Source: Myxococcales bacterium (GTDB lineage: Bacteria; Myxococcota; UBA796; SXON01). From it: DNA of 64,000 nucleotides. The notes under the pieces are model-generated. The model had not been told where the DNA came from, did not search any database, and was given only the letters and a program-made list of their open reading frames with translations. The position numbers were made by a program, and so were the translations under genes. Shown here piece by piece: positions 25,666-34,975 of this stretch; positions within the stretch are counted from its first letter, which is position 1; each line of letters begins with the position of its first letter. The stretch spans positions 61,378 to 125,377 of the forward strand of contig SHYX01000007.1 in NCBI GenBank assembly GCA_009692585.1. The letters run 5' to 3'.

Positions 25666-26912
25666 CGGCGGAGGCGCCGGCGCCACCGCCCCGCCGTCGT
25701 CAGGACGAGGAGCGCCGGGGCTCCGGCGCACCCGGTGGTGGCCGCGGCGGGGTCGTCGCCCACAGGCGCGGGCGGCTGACCCCAGACCTCGCTCCCAGCG
25801 GTGTCCGCATCGGGCTCCGAGCAGTCGTGCTCCCCGACCACCCCCTCGCCGCAGACCGGGTACAACCCATCCAGTTCCTCGGTGTAGGCCATGAACCAGG
25901 TGCTTTGTGGTTCGTAGAGCCCGCTCGGGTAGATGACCAGGTCCTGCGTGGCTTCTTCCGGCGTGTAGCGGAGATGGAGCCGGGTGAGGAAGGGCGAGGC
26001 CACGTTCGAGCCGGCGGCGATGACCTCTTCCTCGGTCAGGGGCGGCGCGCTCGCGAACACGTCCGCGTCCCCCGTGGTGCCGCCGGCGTACTCGGTGAGC
26101 CAGGTGCCGCTCTCGAAGGCCTCGACCAACTGTTCCTCGTAGAAGGCAGCGAAGCTCTCGTCGCGCACCATGCACCCGACCTCTACCGTGGTCTCGACCA
26201 TGTTGCTGATGGCCACCCGGCTGTCGGCGAGGTCGCTGAGGACGTACACGACGAGGTCCTGCTCGCCGGAGGAGACGGTGGCGCCGAGTCGGATGGGGAG
26301 GATGAAGCTGTCTCCGGTCGCGGCGTAGCGGAGCTGAATCGGCTCCAACCAGATCGGCTCGGTGTCGGGCGACAGGTCAAGCCGGACCCGCGCGGCGAGC
26401 AGGTGCTGCCCCCCGTCGAGGTACTCCTGAACAATGGGCTCTGAACTCTCTGGAATCACGAAGCCTTCGCTGTCGAGCCACGCCACGAGGCCGCCGGCAT
26501 CGGTCGCGTCGAGCACGAAGAACTCATAGGCGCCGAGCACGAAGGTGGACACGATGGTCACCTGCTCGGACGCGTCGGCGGCATCGGTGCCGCCGGTGTC
26601 GGTGCCGGTGTCGCCTCCAAACGACTCGCAGCTCAGGGACCCGATCCGGGGTGCGGTGTAGGCATCGAAACGTGCGAACAGGTCGTTGCTCACGACGCTG
26701 ACATCCTGTGCCGTGACCCCGGCCGGTACCGGCACGATCAACGCGAACTCGCTCGGCGCCAGCAGGGCGTCCACCGCAATGGTGACGACGCGCCGATCCG
26801 CGTTGAGGGCGACGATCACCTGCGCGCTGCTGGTGAGCACGGGCGTGCCCGGCGGGGCGGCCCATGCGCCGCAGCCGGCCTCCGCCGCCGTCACCAACCA
26901 GGACAACCACAT
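25662..26912 (-). CDS. DUF2330-like exported protein with MYXO-CTERM-like tail
   Basis: A 416-residue secreted protein. After a signal peptide comes a DUF2330-like N-terminal region with the opening Cys ('GCGAWAAPPGTPVLTSSAQV') and 'FALIVPVPAG'. An acidic linker with GTDTGGTDAAD lies near residue 105. The C-terminus has Cys, a hydrophobic stretch and an Arg cluster ('TTGCAGAPALLVLTTAG', then RWRRRLRR), as in MYXO-CTERM surface proteins. DUF2330 proteins are common in Myxococcota and related bacteria, with no known activity. It is coupled to the downstream lipoprotein gene (GTGA). Confidence 0.82.
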   Translation of the reverse strand: MWLSWLVTAAEAGCGAWAAPPGTPVLTSSAQVIVALNADRRVVTIAVDALLAPSEFALIVPVPAGVTAQDVSVVSNDLFARFDAYTAPRIGSLSCESFGGDTGTDTGGTDAADASEQVTIVSTFVLGAYEFFVLDATDAGGLVAWLDSEGFVIPESSEPIVQEYLDGGQHLLAARVRLDLSPDTEPIWLEPIQLRYAATGDSFILPIRLGATVSSGEQDLVVYVLSDLADSRVAISNMVETTVEVGCMVRDESFAAFYEEQLVEAFESGTWLTEYAGGTTGDADVFASAPPLTEEEVIAAGSNVASPFLTRLHLRYTPEEATQDLVIYPSGLYEPQSTWFMAYTEELDGLYPVCGEGVVGEHDCSEPDADTAGSEVWGQPPAPVGDDPAAATTGCAGAPALLVLTTAGRWRRRLRR

Positions 26913-26928
26913 CGGGCTTCGCTATCCG

Positions 26929-27072
26929 CTACGGTTCGATCGTGCTCTGGAACAACCCGGCGATGGCGTCATGACCGGCGTTGTTGGGGTGGAAGCAGCT
27001 GGCGTCGAACCACAGCTCGGCGGCGGGGGAGCGGTGGCAGCGGGCGTCGTTCTCCGCGGCCCTCTTGACACG
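26929..27072 (-). pseudogene. 3' remnant of an SGNH/GDSL hydrolase gene
   Basis: The minus strand between the DUF2330 start and parA reads, after an in-frame stop at 27073-27075, a 47-residue segment that includes 'AAELWFDASCFHPNNAGHDA' and 'IAGLFQSTIEP' before a TAG. 'FHPNNAGHDAIA' matches block V (D-x-x-H) of SGNH hydrolases at the C-terminus, where the catalytic His lies. The N-terminal blocks with the nucleophile Ser are not found, so this is a truncated leftover. Confidence 0.5.
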
Positions 27073-27114
27073 TCAACCCCGCCATGCGATCATGCTCGGA
27101 CTTCAGGTGATGGC

Positions 27115-28038
27115 ATGCGCCTTTCGATGGGTTCGGTCGGCTTCGTCAAGCGGGAGGCGGCCAAGTCGCTCGCCCCGGGGAAGAAGCAGGCGGTGGTCAT
27201 CGCCGTCGCGGCGCAGAAGGGCGGCGTCGGCAAGACGACGACCACGGTGACCCTGGGAGCGGCGTTGGCCCGCTATTTCGAGATGGAGGTGCTGCTGGTC
27301 GATCTGGACGCCCAGGCCCACGTCAACCTGGCGCTCCGCCACATCGTCAACGCCGGTGGGGACTCGCTCGCGGAGCTGCTGGAGGAGCCGACCACCCGTG
27401 AGGTCGCCGAAATCTCGGTGGGGACCAGGGTGCCGGGGCTGGAGATCACCCCGGGCTGCCCCGAGCTGGCGCGTGCCGAGAATCGACTCTCCACCCGCAT
27501 CGGCAAGGAGCTGGTGCTGCGGGAGCTGTTGACGGTGAGCCGCACCCACTACGACATCATCCTGCTCGACTGCCCGCCCAACCTGGGTAATCTCACCATC
27601 AACGGGCTGGTCGCTGCGGACTGCGTGCTGGTGCCGTGCAATCCGGCGATGCTGGCCGTCTCCGGCGTCGAGGGACTTCTGGGTGCGGTGGCCGAAGTGC
27701 GCACCGCGCTCAATCCCGGGCTGGAGGTGCTCGGGCTGGTGCTCACCCGGGTCGATCAGCGAAACGGAGCGACCAACGAGATGATCACCCAGCTGTTGCG
27801 CGAGAACTGGGAGGAGCTGTTGGCGCCGGTCCAGATCAGCGCCGACTCGGCGCTGGCCAAGGCCCAAAACGAAGGGACCGACCTCTACAGCTTCGACCCC
27901 CACAGCCGCGCCGCCGGGCAGTACGTCGAGCTGGCCGAGTGGACCCTGGCCCGTCTGGGCGCCATGGGGCTGCGTCGTGAGGACGCTGCGACGGATTCTG
28001 GTGAACAGCAAGCTGGCGTCCTCGCTTCGGAGGGGTAA
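27115..28038 (+). CDS. ParA-family ATPase (orphan)
   Basis: A 307-residue deviant-Walker ATPase. Walker A' is 'QKGGVGKTTTTVTLGAALA' (two Lys). 'LLVDLDAQAHVNLALRH' and 'YDIILLDCPPNLGNLTINGL' are the switch and Walker-B regions. The C-terminus has the usual 'LTRVDQRNGATNEMITQLL'. ParA proteins segregate chromosomes, plasmids or large protein clusters. No parB or parS-like gene is adjacent, so this may position cellular machinery rather than DNA. The ATG at 27115 is chosen; an ATG at 27127 is an alternative. Confidence 0.88.
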   Translation: MRLSMGSVGFVKREAAKSLAPGKKQAVVIAVAAQKGGVGKTTTTVTLGAALARYFEMEVLLVDLDAQAHVNLALRHIVNAGGDSLAELLEEPTTREVAEISVGTRVPGLEITPGCPELARAENRLSTRIGKELVLRELLTVSRTHYDIILLDCPPNLGNLTINGLVAADCVLVPCNPAMLAVSGVEGLLGAVAEVRTALNPGLEVLGLVLTRVDQRNGATNEMITQLLRENWEELLAPVQISADSALAKAQNEGTDLYSFDPHSRAAGQYVELAEWTLARLGAMGLRREDAATDSGEQQAGVLASEG

Positions 28039-28066
28039 GCCGGCGCCGGGCCCGACGGCCGACGGC

Positions 28067-29389
28067 TCAGGCTGCCCGACGCCGCGCCGCCAACAGGCCT
28101 GCCGCCACGAGCGCACCCAGCCCGGCGCCGCCGCCGGCATCACAACCGCAGTCCGGCATCGGAGTGTTGACGCTGTCACCGGCCCCCTCGCCGGCGCTGT
28201 CCTCTTCGGCGGTGTCCACCGTGTCCCCGGTATCGAGCGGATCATCGGGCACGCCCTCGTTGCCGAACTCGAAGGCGCCGATGTCCCAGACGTCGCTGAC
28301 CAGGTTGCGCGGCCATTCGTTGGCGGGGTGGACGTACTCGGCCTGGGGAGCGTTCTGGCCGGGGTCGGAGCCGGCGTCGATGAGCAGCGAGGTCGCCGCC
28401 AGCGTGAAATCGAGCTGCGCGCCGTTGGTGAACTCCGGATCTCCATCGGTGTCGTCCCAACTGGTGGTGAACACGGTCGTCGCCTGTGCGCTGATACTCC
28501 CCGGCCCCGAGAACACGGTGTTGACGACCTCGGCGGGGACTTCCATGGCGGCGCCGATGCTCAGGAACAGACCGCGGTTGTGGTGGTTCGCCAGCGTGCT
28601 GTTGATGACATGGAGGGCGTGGTTGGGGTTCATCCCGCTGGGCTCCAGCCCGTAGGAGACCAGGGCGTTGTTCGACGTGGTGCTGACCTGCTCGACGATG
28701 CTGCCGATGATCCACGCATCGCCGGCGTTGGGCAGGTCGATTTCGTAGCTGGCGGTGCCGCCCTCCTCGTCGGTCAGACGGCTGACGAGGATGACGTTGC
28801 GCAGGGCCCGCGACTTGAACAGATGCCCCACGTTGCCGCGATGGCTGTAGGACGAGCGGAACACCACCGACGCGTAGTGACCGAGGTACAGATTGTGGGA
28901 GTACCCGTCCCCGGCGCCGTTGTGGTCGAACTCGCTGCGCACGATCTCCACGTTTCCGGTGCCATCTTCGGCTGGTGACCCGAGGATGCCGTTCTGGTTG
29001 TCGCGGAACAGGCAGTCCCGGACGATGAGGTTGGTCCCCTGGTGACGGATGCCGGCGCCGTTCTGGTCGGCGACGGAAGCGCCGATGAAGTTGAGGTTCT
29101 CGATGGTGGCCGTGGGCGCTTGGATGACGAAGATGCCCTTCTCCTGCGCCATGGCGGCGCCGGTGCCGTCGAGCGTGGCCCGCCCGTTGACCCCGCGCAC
29201 CGTCAAGTTGTCCGTCGACCAGGCGCAGCTGTCGCCCGCGTACTCGCCGGCTGCATCGACATCGATCACGTCACCGGCGGCGGCGGCGGCGATGGCGGCA
29301 CAGGGCGTGGGGTAGACGCCCGCGGGGCCGACGGTCAGCGTCGCGGCCAAGGACGAGGCGACGAAGAGGATCATCTCCGCAGCTATCAT
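28067..29389 (-). CDS. Exported parallel beta-helix protein with MYXO-CTERM tail
   Basis: A 440-residue surface protein. It has a signal peptide, a right-handed beta-helix repeat region with Asn-ladder rungs ('GAGIRHQGTNLIVRDCLFRD', 'NVEIVRSEFDHNGAGDGYSH', 'HALHVINSTLANHHNRGLFL') and an acidic Asp-Thr linker (DPLDTGDTVDTAEED). The C-terminal sorting tail is 'CGCDAGGGAGLGALVAAG' plus an Arg cluster. The Cys-Gly-Cys and ending match the MYXO-CTERM pattern for surface attachment. Beta-helix folds often bind or cleave polysaccharide, but no catalytic residues are assignable. It converges with parA. Confidence 0.83.
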   Translation of the reverse strand: MIAAEMILFVASSLAATLTVGPAGVYPTPCAAIAAAAAGDVIDVDAAGEYAGDSCAWSTDNLTVRGVNGRATLDGTGAAMAQEKGIFVIQAPTATIENLNFIGASVADQNGAGIRHQGTNLIVRDCLFRDNQNGILGSPAEDGTGNVEIVRSEFDHNGAGDGYSHNLYLGHYASVVFRSSYSHRGNVGHLFKSRALRNVILVSRLTDEEGGTASYEIDLPNAGDAWIIGSIVEQVSTTSNNALVSYGLEPSGMNPNHALHVINSTLANHHNRGLFLSIGAAMEVPAEVVNTVFSGPGSISAQATTVFTTSWDDTDGDPEFTNGAQLDFTLAATSLLIDAGSDPGQNAPQAEYVHPANEWPRNLVSDVWDIGAFEFGNEGVPDDPLDTGDTVDTAEEDSAGEGAGDSVNTPMPDCGCDAGGGAGLGALVAAGLLAARRRAA

Positions 29390-29410
29390 CTGACTGGGGG
29401 GAGAAGACCG

Positions 29411-30175
29411 CTACCCCCCGACGAATTCGGGCCTTCGGCGCGCCAGGAACGCGGCCATCCCCTCTTTCTGATCGGCGGTGGCGAAACAGAGCGCGAAGAG
29501 CTGCCGCTCGCTGATGAGCGCGGCGCCGAGGGCCTGCCCGTCGTTGTCGAGGATGGCGCGCTTGCACAGGCGCACCGCGACGGGGCCGTTGGCGGCAATC
29601 TGCTCGGCGAGGGCAAGCGCCTCGGCCACGACGTCATCCGCGAGCCGCAACGCGAGGCCCAGCTGCACGGCTTCCTCTGCCTTGACGTTGCGTCCGGTGA
29701 AGCAGAGCTCCCGCGCGCGCTGGCTGCCGACGCGGCGCACGAGGCGCTGGGTGCCACCGAAGCCAGGGATCACGCCGAGCTTCACCTCGGGTTGCCCGAA
29801 GACCGCCGTCGGCGAGGCGAGGACGAGGTCGCAGGCCATCGCCAGTTCGCACCCGCCGCCGAGAGCGAAGCCGTTGACCGCGGCGATCGTCGGGATGGGA
29901 AGGGCCTCGAGCTGGTCGAGCACGCCCTGCCCGTAGGCGGCAAAGCGGTGCGCGTCCAGCGTGTCCATCTCGACCATCGACGCGATGTCCGCGCCGGCGA
30001 CGAAGGCCTTGTCACCCCCCCCACGCAGCACCACCACGCGGGCCTCGCCGGTGTCACCAAGGATCGTGGCGAGCTCTTCGAGCACCTGCCGGTTGAGCGC
30101 GTTGAGCGCCTTGGGGCGGTCGATGGTGATGAGGAGCACGGCTCCCCTGAACTCGCTGCGGACGAACTCACCCAC
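29411..30175 (-). CDS. Enoyl-CoA hydratase (crotonase family)
   Basis: A 254-residue crotonase that hydrates trans-2-enoyl-CoA. The oxyanion-hole strand is 'AFVAGADIASM'. Both catalytic Glu are present, in 'LGGGCELAMACDLV' and 'FGQPEVKLGVIPGFGGTQRL'. Length and spacing match bacterial short-chain enoyl-CoA hydratases. It lies 5 nt downstream of the 3-hydroxybutyryl-CoA dehydrogenase gene in the same direction, so the two catalyse consecutive beta-oxidation or butyrate-pathway steps. Confidence 0.95.
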   Translation of the reverse strand: MGEFVRSEFRGAVLLITIDRPKALNALNRQVLEELATILGDTGEARVVVLRGGGDKAFVAGADIASMVEMDTLDAHRFAAYGQGVLDQLEALPIPTIAAVNGFALGGGCELAMACDLVLASPTAVFGQPEVKLGVIPGFGGTQRLVRRVGSQRARELCFTGRNVKAEEAVQLGLALRLADDVVAEALALAEQIAANGPVAVRLCKRAILDNDGQALGAALISERQLFALCFATADQKEGMAAFLARRRPEFVGG

Positions 30176-30180
30176 GGCGC

Positions 30181-31038
30181 TTACCGCGCCTCGTAGGTGT
30201 AGAAGCCGCGCCCGGTCTTGCGCCCGAGCCAGCCCGCTTCGACGTATTTGCGTAGCAGCGGGCTGGGCCGGTACTTGCTGTCACCGAGGCCGTCGTGGAG
30301 CACCTCCATGATCGCGAGGCAGGTGTCCAGGCCGATGAAGTCGGCGAGGGTGAGCGGCCCCATCGGCACGTTGGTACCGAGCTTCATGGTGGTGTCGATG
30401 TCTTCGCGCGTACCGATGCCCTCGTACAGCGCCTGCACCGCTTCGTTGAGGTACGGCATCAGGATGCGGTTGGCGATGAAGCCGGGAATATCGCGCGACA
30501 GCGTCGTGGTCTTGCCCATCTTGAGGGCGGCGGCCTTGACGGCGTCGTAGGTCTCATCGGTGGTGGCCATGCCGCGGATGAGCTCCACAAGCTGCATCAG
30601 GGGCACGGGGTTCATGAAGTGCATGCCCATCACCCGTTCGGGGCGGTCGGAGTGCGCGGCGATCGCCGTCACCGAGATGCTGGAGGTGTTGGTGGCCAGC
30701 AGCGCGCCGGCCTGCACCCGCAGGCTGAGGTCTTCAAAAATCTTGTATTTGAGCGCTACGTTCTCGGTGGCCGCTTCGATCACGAGATCGCCGTCGTGGT
30801 GCAACGACGTTTCGGTTCCCCAGCGGATACGACTCACGATGCCCGCCGCGGTGGCTTCGGTGATGGTTCCCTTCTTGACGAGGCGGCCCAACGAGTTGTT
30901 CACCGTGCCCAGGCCCTTGTCGAGGGCGCCCTGGCCGATGTCGCTCACGGTCACGTCGAATCCCGCCGCCGCGGCGACCTGCGCGATGCCGTTCCCCATC
31001 TGCCCCGCGCCGACGACCCCGATCCTGACGATGTTCAT
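30181..31038 (-). CDS. 3-hydroxybutyryl-CoA dehydrogenase
   Basis: A 285-residue NAD-dependent 3-hydroxyacyl-CoA dehydrogenase. The N-terminus '[20 protein letters not shown]' has the GxGxxG dinucleotide motif. The catalytic His is in '[17 protein letters not shown]'. The C-terminal dimer domain contains '[18 protein letters not shown]' and '[20 protein letters not shown]'. It interconverts 3-hydroxybutyryl-CoA and acetoacetyl-CoA. The ATG at 31038 heads the pair with enoyl-CoA hydratase. The acyl-CoA dehydrogenases at 3044 and 23247 would supply the preceding step. Confidence 0.95.
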   Translation of the reverse strand: MNIVRIGVVGAGQMGNGIAQVAAAAGFDVTVSDIGQGALDKGLGTVNNSLGRLVKKGTITEATAAGIVSRIRWGTETSLHHDGDLVIEAATENVALKYKIFEDLSLRVQAGALLATNTSSISVTAIAAHSDRPERVMGMHFMNPVPLMQLVELIRGMATTDETYDAVKAAALKMGKTTTLSRDIPGFIANRILMPYLNEAVQALYEGIGTREDIDTTMKLGTNVPMGPLTLADFIGLDTCLAIMEVLHDGLGDSKYRPSPLLRKYVEAGWLGRKTGRGFYTYEAR

Positions 31039-31062
31039 TCGCTGCCCCTGCCGCGCGGGGGA

Positions 31063-31392
31063 TTAACCGGTGACGCCGCCGAACGTTCGTTGAACGCGGG
31101 TCCGGACGACGTTGGGGGGGTGTGCGAGCACCCGGACCGACCGCGACCACCGCCGCGTACCGCCCTCGTCGCCGTCGGCGCAGGTGCTGCTGTCGAAGTT
31201 CGCGGCGGTCCCGCTGTGACCATGCCGGGCGACCACGAGGGGCGGCGCCGTGCTGCCGTCCCAACTACCGGGAACATGCACCAGGACCTCACGGTCCTCC
31301 CAGCCGTCCACCCGCCACCGCGTGTCGTCCCCCGCCGCCAGCGGCCGCCGCTCACAATCAGCACCGCACCCGAACCACAGAACGAGGAGCAT
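31063..31392 (-). pseudogene. Truncated LpqC/polyhydroxybutyrate-depolymerase-like lipoprotein
   Basis: A 109-residue frame with a lipoprotein-like start ('MLLVLWFGCGADCERRPLA', lipobox WFGC) and the first part of an esterase domain: 'REVLVHVPGSWDGSTAPPLV' and 'VARHGHSGTAANFD'. In LpqC and PHB depolymerases this is followed by about 200 more residues, including the Ser nucleophile, which are missing here. The rest of the frame does not resemble the family. It is probably a decayed gene, 24 nt upstream of the HBD start. Confidence 0.5.
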
Positions 31393-31414
31393 CCCTCGAC
31401 GTTAACCGTCCCGG

Positions 31415-33154
31415 GTGACCCCACCCTGGCTGCCACTCCCCACCGAGCTCCCGGGCCGCGAGGACGAGCTCACCGCCTTGGCGCGGATGCTCGTGGACGG
31501 CGGCGTCGTCGGGGTCGCCGGGGCGGCGGGCGTGGGGAAGACGACGCTTGCAGGGGCCGCGGCGTGCGCGTCCGGCCGGCCCATCTTCGCAGTCAGCATG
31601 CTCTGTTGTCGCGACGACGACGACGCGCAGCGCGCGCTGGGAGATGCGGCGGGGACCTCACCGGTTGGGGATGAAGGCGCGCTCGTCGCGGCGATGCGTT
31701 CGCGGCACGGGCTCCTCGTGGTGGTGGATGACGTCGAGTGTGTCGCGGTGCTGGCCGCGGTCGAGCGCCTCCTCGCGGCGGTCCCCGACTCCGGCGCGCT
31801 GGTACTGTCCGAGGAGCCGGTGGTCGCATCGAGCCTCACGCTCGGCGAGGTGGGGGGGCGTCTCGCGGGAACGGCGCTCCTGACCGGCCTGGGGCAGGCG
31901 CTCGGCATCGAACCCGCGGCGGCGTTGGCCGCCTTGGGTCCCGGCGCGGCCGCGCTTGCCGCGTGGCCCGCCGGGCTTTGGGGCGGCACGATCGACCGGG
32001 TCCCGGCCGCGGCCCTGCGCCCAGCGGTCCGGGATCGTGCCGTGCTCCGCCGAGGGATCGCGGCCCTCCTCGCACCCGCCACCGGCAGCTCGGACGCGGC
32101 GCGCCGGTCGGTGCTCCCGCTCATCGAGCTGGCGCGCGGAGCCCATCTGGCCGTCGTCCCCGACGTGCGCGACGTCTTCGTTCTGCGGCAGCTCGCCACC
32201 CTCGCATCCGAACCGACCGGCCGCGGCGAACTCGCGGCCGCCGAAGCGCGTTGCCTGCTGGTGTTCGGCCAGCCCGATGCCGCCGGAGCCGGCCTCGCCG
32301 CCGCGAGCGGCGGCGGACCCGGCGGGGACGCGCTGCTGGCTGCGGCCCGGAGCGAGCTGGGCTTCCACCTCGGCGACCTCGACGCGGCCTGGGTGCACGC
32401 CCTCGCCGCGGCGGACGCCTTCGGCGCCGCGGGCGACGCGGCCGGGCGGGCCAGCCTCTGGCGGCGGGTCGCGGAGCGCCTGACCGAGCGGGCCGAGGTG
32501 GAGCGCGCCGAGGAAGCCTGGCGGCGCACGCGCCAGGCCTCTCGCCTGCTGGGCGACCGGACCGGCCTGGCCGCCGCCCTCCGCGGGGCGGCCAGCCTGG
32601 CGCTCTCCCGCGGCGAGTGGATCGGCGCCGGGGCGCTGCACGAGGAGGCCGCCGACGCCGACACCGCCGTCCACGAACGCCTGAACCTGCGGCTCGGCGA
32701 AGCCGCCCTGGGCCTGGTAAGGGGGGAGCACGCGTCGGTCCGGCGGGCCCTCGACACGCTCACGCCCGCCGCGGAGGACGACGCCCTGTTCCGCGCGAAC
32801 CTGGCGCGGCGCCGCGCCGACACCCTGCTCCGGGGCGGAGACCACGACCCGGCGATCCTGGAGGCCGAGCGCGCGGCGGCGCTGTACGCCGCGCTCGGCG
32901 AGACCGTCGCCGCCGGCTCTGCCTGGCGGGTCAGCGCCGATGCGCTGGCGTTGGCGGGACGCCTCCGCGAGGCCCATGAGCACTATGAAAAGGCGCTCCG
33001 GATGCAGCTCCGCTGTCGCGACTGGAGCGGTCTGGCCCGCACGCTCGACCACGCCGCGATCCTGGCCGACTCGCAGGGGCGGCGCGAGCCGGCGCGGCGG
33101 TTGCGCGAACAGCGGGTCGCCGTGGGGCGCGCCCGCGGCGCCGGACCCTCGTGA
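31415..33154 (+). CDS. STAND-like ATPase with TPR repeats
   Basis: A 579-residue signal-transduction NTPase. Near residues 10-120 is an AAA/NB-ARC-like module: 'ELPGREDELTALARMLVDGG', Walker A 'GVAGAAGVGKTTLAG' and Walker B 'GLLVVVDDVECVAVL'. The rest is Ala/Arg-rich helical repeats of TPR type ('RAEEAWRRTRQASRLLGDRT', 'LREAHEHYEKALRMQLR'). The layout equals the C-terminal half of many cyclase- or DNA-binding STAND regulators, but no output domain is fused. A broken winged-helix/cyclase gene lies 1.3 kb downstream. The GTG start is used, and a GTGA overlap joins it to the next gene. Confidence 0.78.
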   Translation: MTPPWLPLPTELPGREDELTALARMLVDGGVVGVAGAAGVGKTTLAGAAACASGRPIFAVSMLCCRDDDDAQRALGDAAGTSPVGDEGALVAAMRSRHGLLVVVDDVECVAVLAAVERLLAAVPDSGALVLSEEPVVASSLTLGEVGGRLAGTALLTGLGQALGIEPAAALAALGPGAAALAAWPAGLWGGTIDRVPAAALRPAVRDRAVLRRGIAALLAPATGSSDAARRSVLPLIELARGAHLAVVPDVRDVFVLRQLATLASEPTGRGELAAAEARCLLVFGQPDAAGAGLAAASGGGPGGDALLAAARSELGFHLGDLDAAWVHALAAADAFGAAGDAAGRASLWRRVAERLTERAEVERAEEAWRRTRQASRLLGDRTGLAAALRGAASLALSRGEWIGAGALHEEAADADTAVHERLNLRLGEAALGLVRGEHASVRRALDTLTPAAEDDALFRANLARRRADTLLRGGDHDPAILEAERAAALYAALGETVAAGSAWRVSADALALAGRLREAHEHYEKALRMQLRCRDWSGLARTLDHAAILADSQGRREPARRLREQRVAVGRARGAGPS

Positions 33155-34416
33155 CGCCGGACCACGGGCCCCCGCCCGACCCTCGCGAGCTGGTCGTCCC
33201 GAGCGGGCTCGTCGACGCGCCGATGGCGTGGGGCGTGTGTGTGCTGGTCGGCGTGGCCCTGTGCCTGGTCGGTCGCCGCAGCCGCCTCGCGCTCGCCGCG
33301 GGCGTCTCCGTGCTGCTCACGGCGCCGGCTCTCGGGATGGTCCCCCTCGCCGTCTGGGGCGCCTACCCGACGATCGACAAGGCGGGCTCGCTCCACTTCT
33401 ACGCGCTCGGCGCCCACCTCCACGCCTTCGACACCACAGCGGTCGCGACCCAGCTCATCGGGGTGTCGATGGGCCACTTGTGGGTGACTGCGCTCTTCGA
33501 CCTGGTGCTCTCGCCCTTCGCCGCCAATAATGCCCAGGCGCTCCTCAACGTCGCCCTGGGGTGGTGGCTGGCCGCGGCCCTGGCGACCGCGACGGGCACC
33601 CCGGCGCGGTGGTCGCTCGTCGCCGCGTTCCCCATGGGGCTCGGCCTCCATACCTTCCGCGACATCCAGTGGTACACCATCGAAAAGTCGGGCACCTGGC
33701 CGCTGACGCTGTACGTCCTGGCCCTGGTGCGGGCCTCGCAGCGGGGCGGATGGTGGATCCCGGCGGCTGGGCTTGCTTATTCCTGGGCGTTCTTCTACAA
33801 CGCCTACTGGGGGGTGCTCGGCGCGATGGTGGGCGGAGCGGCGATCCTGGCCGGCAACCGGAACACACGTCTCGCGGTGGCCGCGGCGGCACTGGGGGGC
33901 CTGCCTTTTCTGCTCCTGCAGCTACCGGCCCTGCGAAACAGCCAACTCCCCGCTCCCGACGCCTTCGCCGCCCGTGCGGCGCTCGACGTCTTCTCGCCTT
34001 TCGGCGACGCGATGTGGCCCCCCAACTGGAACCGCCTGGAGCTGTGGCGCGCCCTCGACCTCGTCGTGACCGTAGCCGCGCTCGCCAGCGTGGTCGCTGC
34101 CGTGCGCGGCTGGCGGGCGCCGTCATCGCGACCGACCTTGGTGCTCGCCGCGGGCATGGCGCTGGCCGGTGGGCTCGCGATGGGACCGGCCACCCCGCTT
34201 TGGGCAGCCTTCGCCTCGCTCCCAGGGCTGTGGCGCTTCGCAAAACCGGAGACCTTTTTTCACCTCGTGGTGCTCGGTTCGGTGGTGCTCGCGGGTCGTT
34301 GCCTGGGGAAGGAGCGGGTGCCGCGGTGGGCGGTCGTGCTGGTGCAGCTGGGATTGTGGCTGCTGTTGGTGCGGGGACACCCCGTCTACCCAGGGTTTTC
34401 GGGGTGGTTGGGTTAG
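33151..34416 (+). CDS. Polytopic membrane protein of unknown function
   Basis: A 421-residue integral membrane protein with about nine to eleven predicted TM helices ('MAWGVCVLVGVALCLVGRR', 'AAALGGLPFLLLQLPALR', 'TFFHLVVLGSVVLAGRCL'). Two hydrophilic loops hold 'YTIEKSGTWP' and 'FSPFGDAMWPPNWNRLELW'. The overall look, with aromatic loops between helices, recalls GT-C glycosyltransferase-like or mannosyltransferase-like proteins, but no Asp motif typical of these is clear. It is coupled (GTGA) to the upstream STAND ATPase, which suggests a sensing or envelope function. Confidence 0.7.
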   Translation: MTPDHGPPPDPRELVVPSGLVDAPMAWGVCVLVGVALCLVGRRSRLALAAGVSVLLTAPALGMVPLAVWGAYPTIDKAGSLHFYALGAHLHAFDTTAVATQLIGVSMGHLWVTALFDLVLSPFAANNAQALLNVALGWWLAAALATATGTPARWSLVAAFPMGLGLHTFRDIQWYTIEKSGTWPLTLYVLALVRASQRGGWWIPAAGLAYSWAFFYNAYWGVLGAMVGGAAILAGNRNTRLAVAAAALGGLPFLLLQLPALRNSQLPAPDAFAARAALDVFSPFGDAMWPPNWNRLELWRALDLVVTVAALASVVAAVRGWRAPSSRPTLVLAAGMALAGGLAMGPATPLWAAFASLPGLWRFAKPETFFHLVVLGSVVLAGRCLGKERVPRWAVVLVQLGLWLLLVRGHPVYPGFSGWLG

Positions 34417-34459
34417 GCTCCCGCGGTGATCGTCATGCCACCCATCCACCTGCGAGCCA

Positions 34460-34914
34460 GTGTCGCGGGCAGAGCTGCTCGCCGAGGTGTGGGGCTACAA
34501 GGCCACGGTCGAAACCCGCGCGATCGACGTCACCATGCGGCGCCTCCGGGAGCACGTGGAGCTTGACCCCGCCCGGCCCGACCACCTGGTCACGCGCCAC
34601 GGCGACGGGTACGCGCTCGTGGGCTGTCTGGCGGCTCCGGCGGCTCCCCCCATGGGACCCGACGTGGCGTTCCTGTTCACCGACACCCAGGGTTCCACCG
34701 CGCAGTGGGAGCGCTTGGGCGAGGCCTATCAGGGCGTGATCGACCAGCACACGAGCCTACTGCGGACGGCGATCCAGGCCCACCACGGGTACGAGGTCAA
34801 GACCGCGGGGGACGGCTTCGCGTTCGCGCGCGGGTGATGGCGTCGGCACACGGCGGACAGGTGGTCGTGACCGACGACGTGGCCGACGCGGGGTACCGCG
34901 CTTCGAGCCGCTGA
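34460..34914 (+). pseudogene. Broken winged-helix/adenylate cyclase regulator
   Basis: Residues 1-55 are the C-terminal half of an OmpR-type DNA-binding domain ('AELLAEVWGYKATVETRAID', 'VTMRRLREHVELDP', 'HGDGYALVG'). Then 'DVAFLFTDTQGSTAQWERLG' and 'KTAGDGFAFA' are the start and metal-binding parts of a class-III cyclase. The frame stops at 34837. The adjacent frame resumes with '[20 protein letters not shown]' and stops at 34914. About 60-70 catalytic-core residues and the start of the winged helix are missing, so the gene is degraded. Confidence 0.7.
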
Positions 34915-34975
34915 GGCGCTCCAGCCGCGGAGCTGTGCGTCGCCCGTCGGACACTCCCGCGCTACCCTGTGGGCG

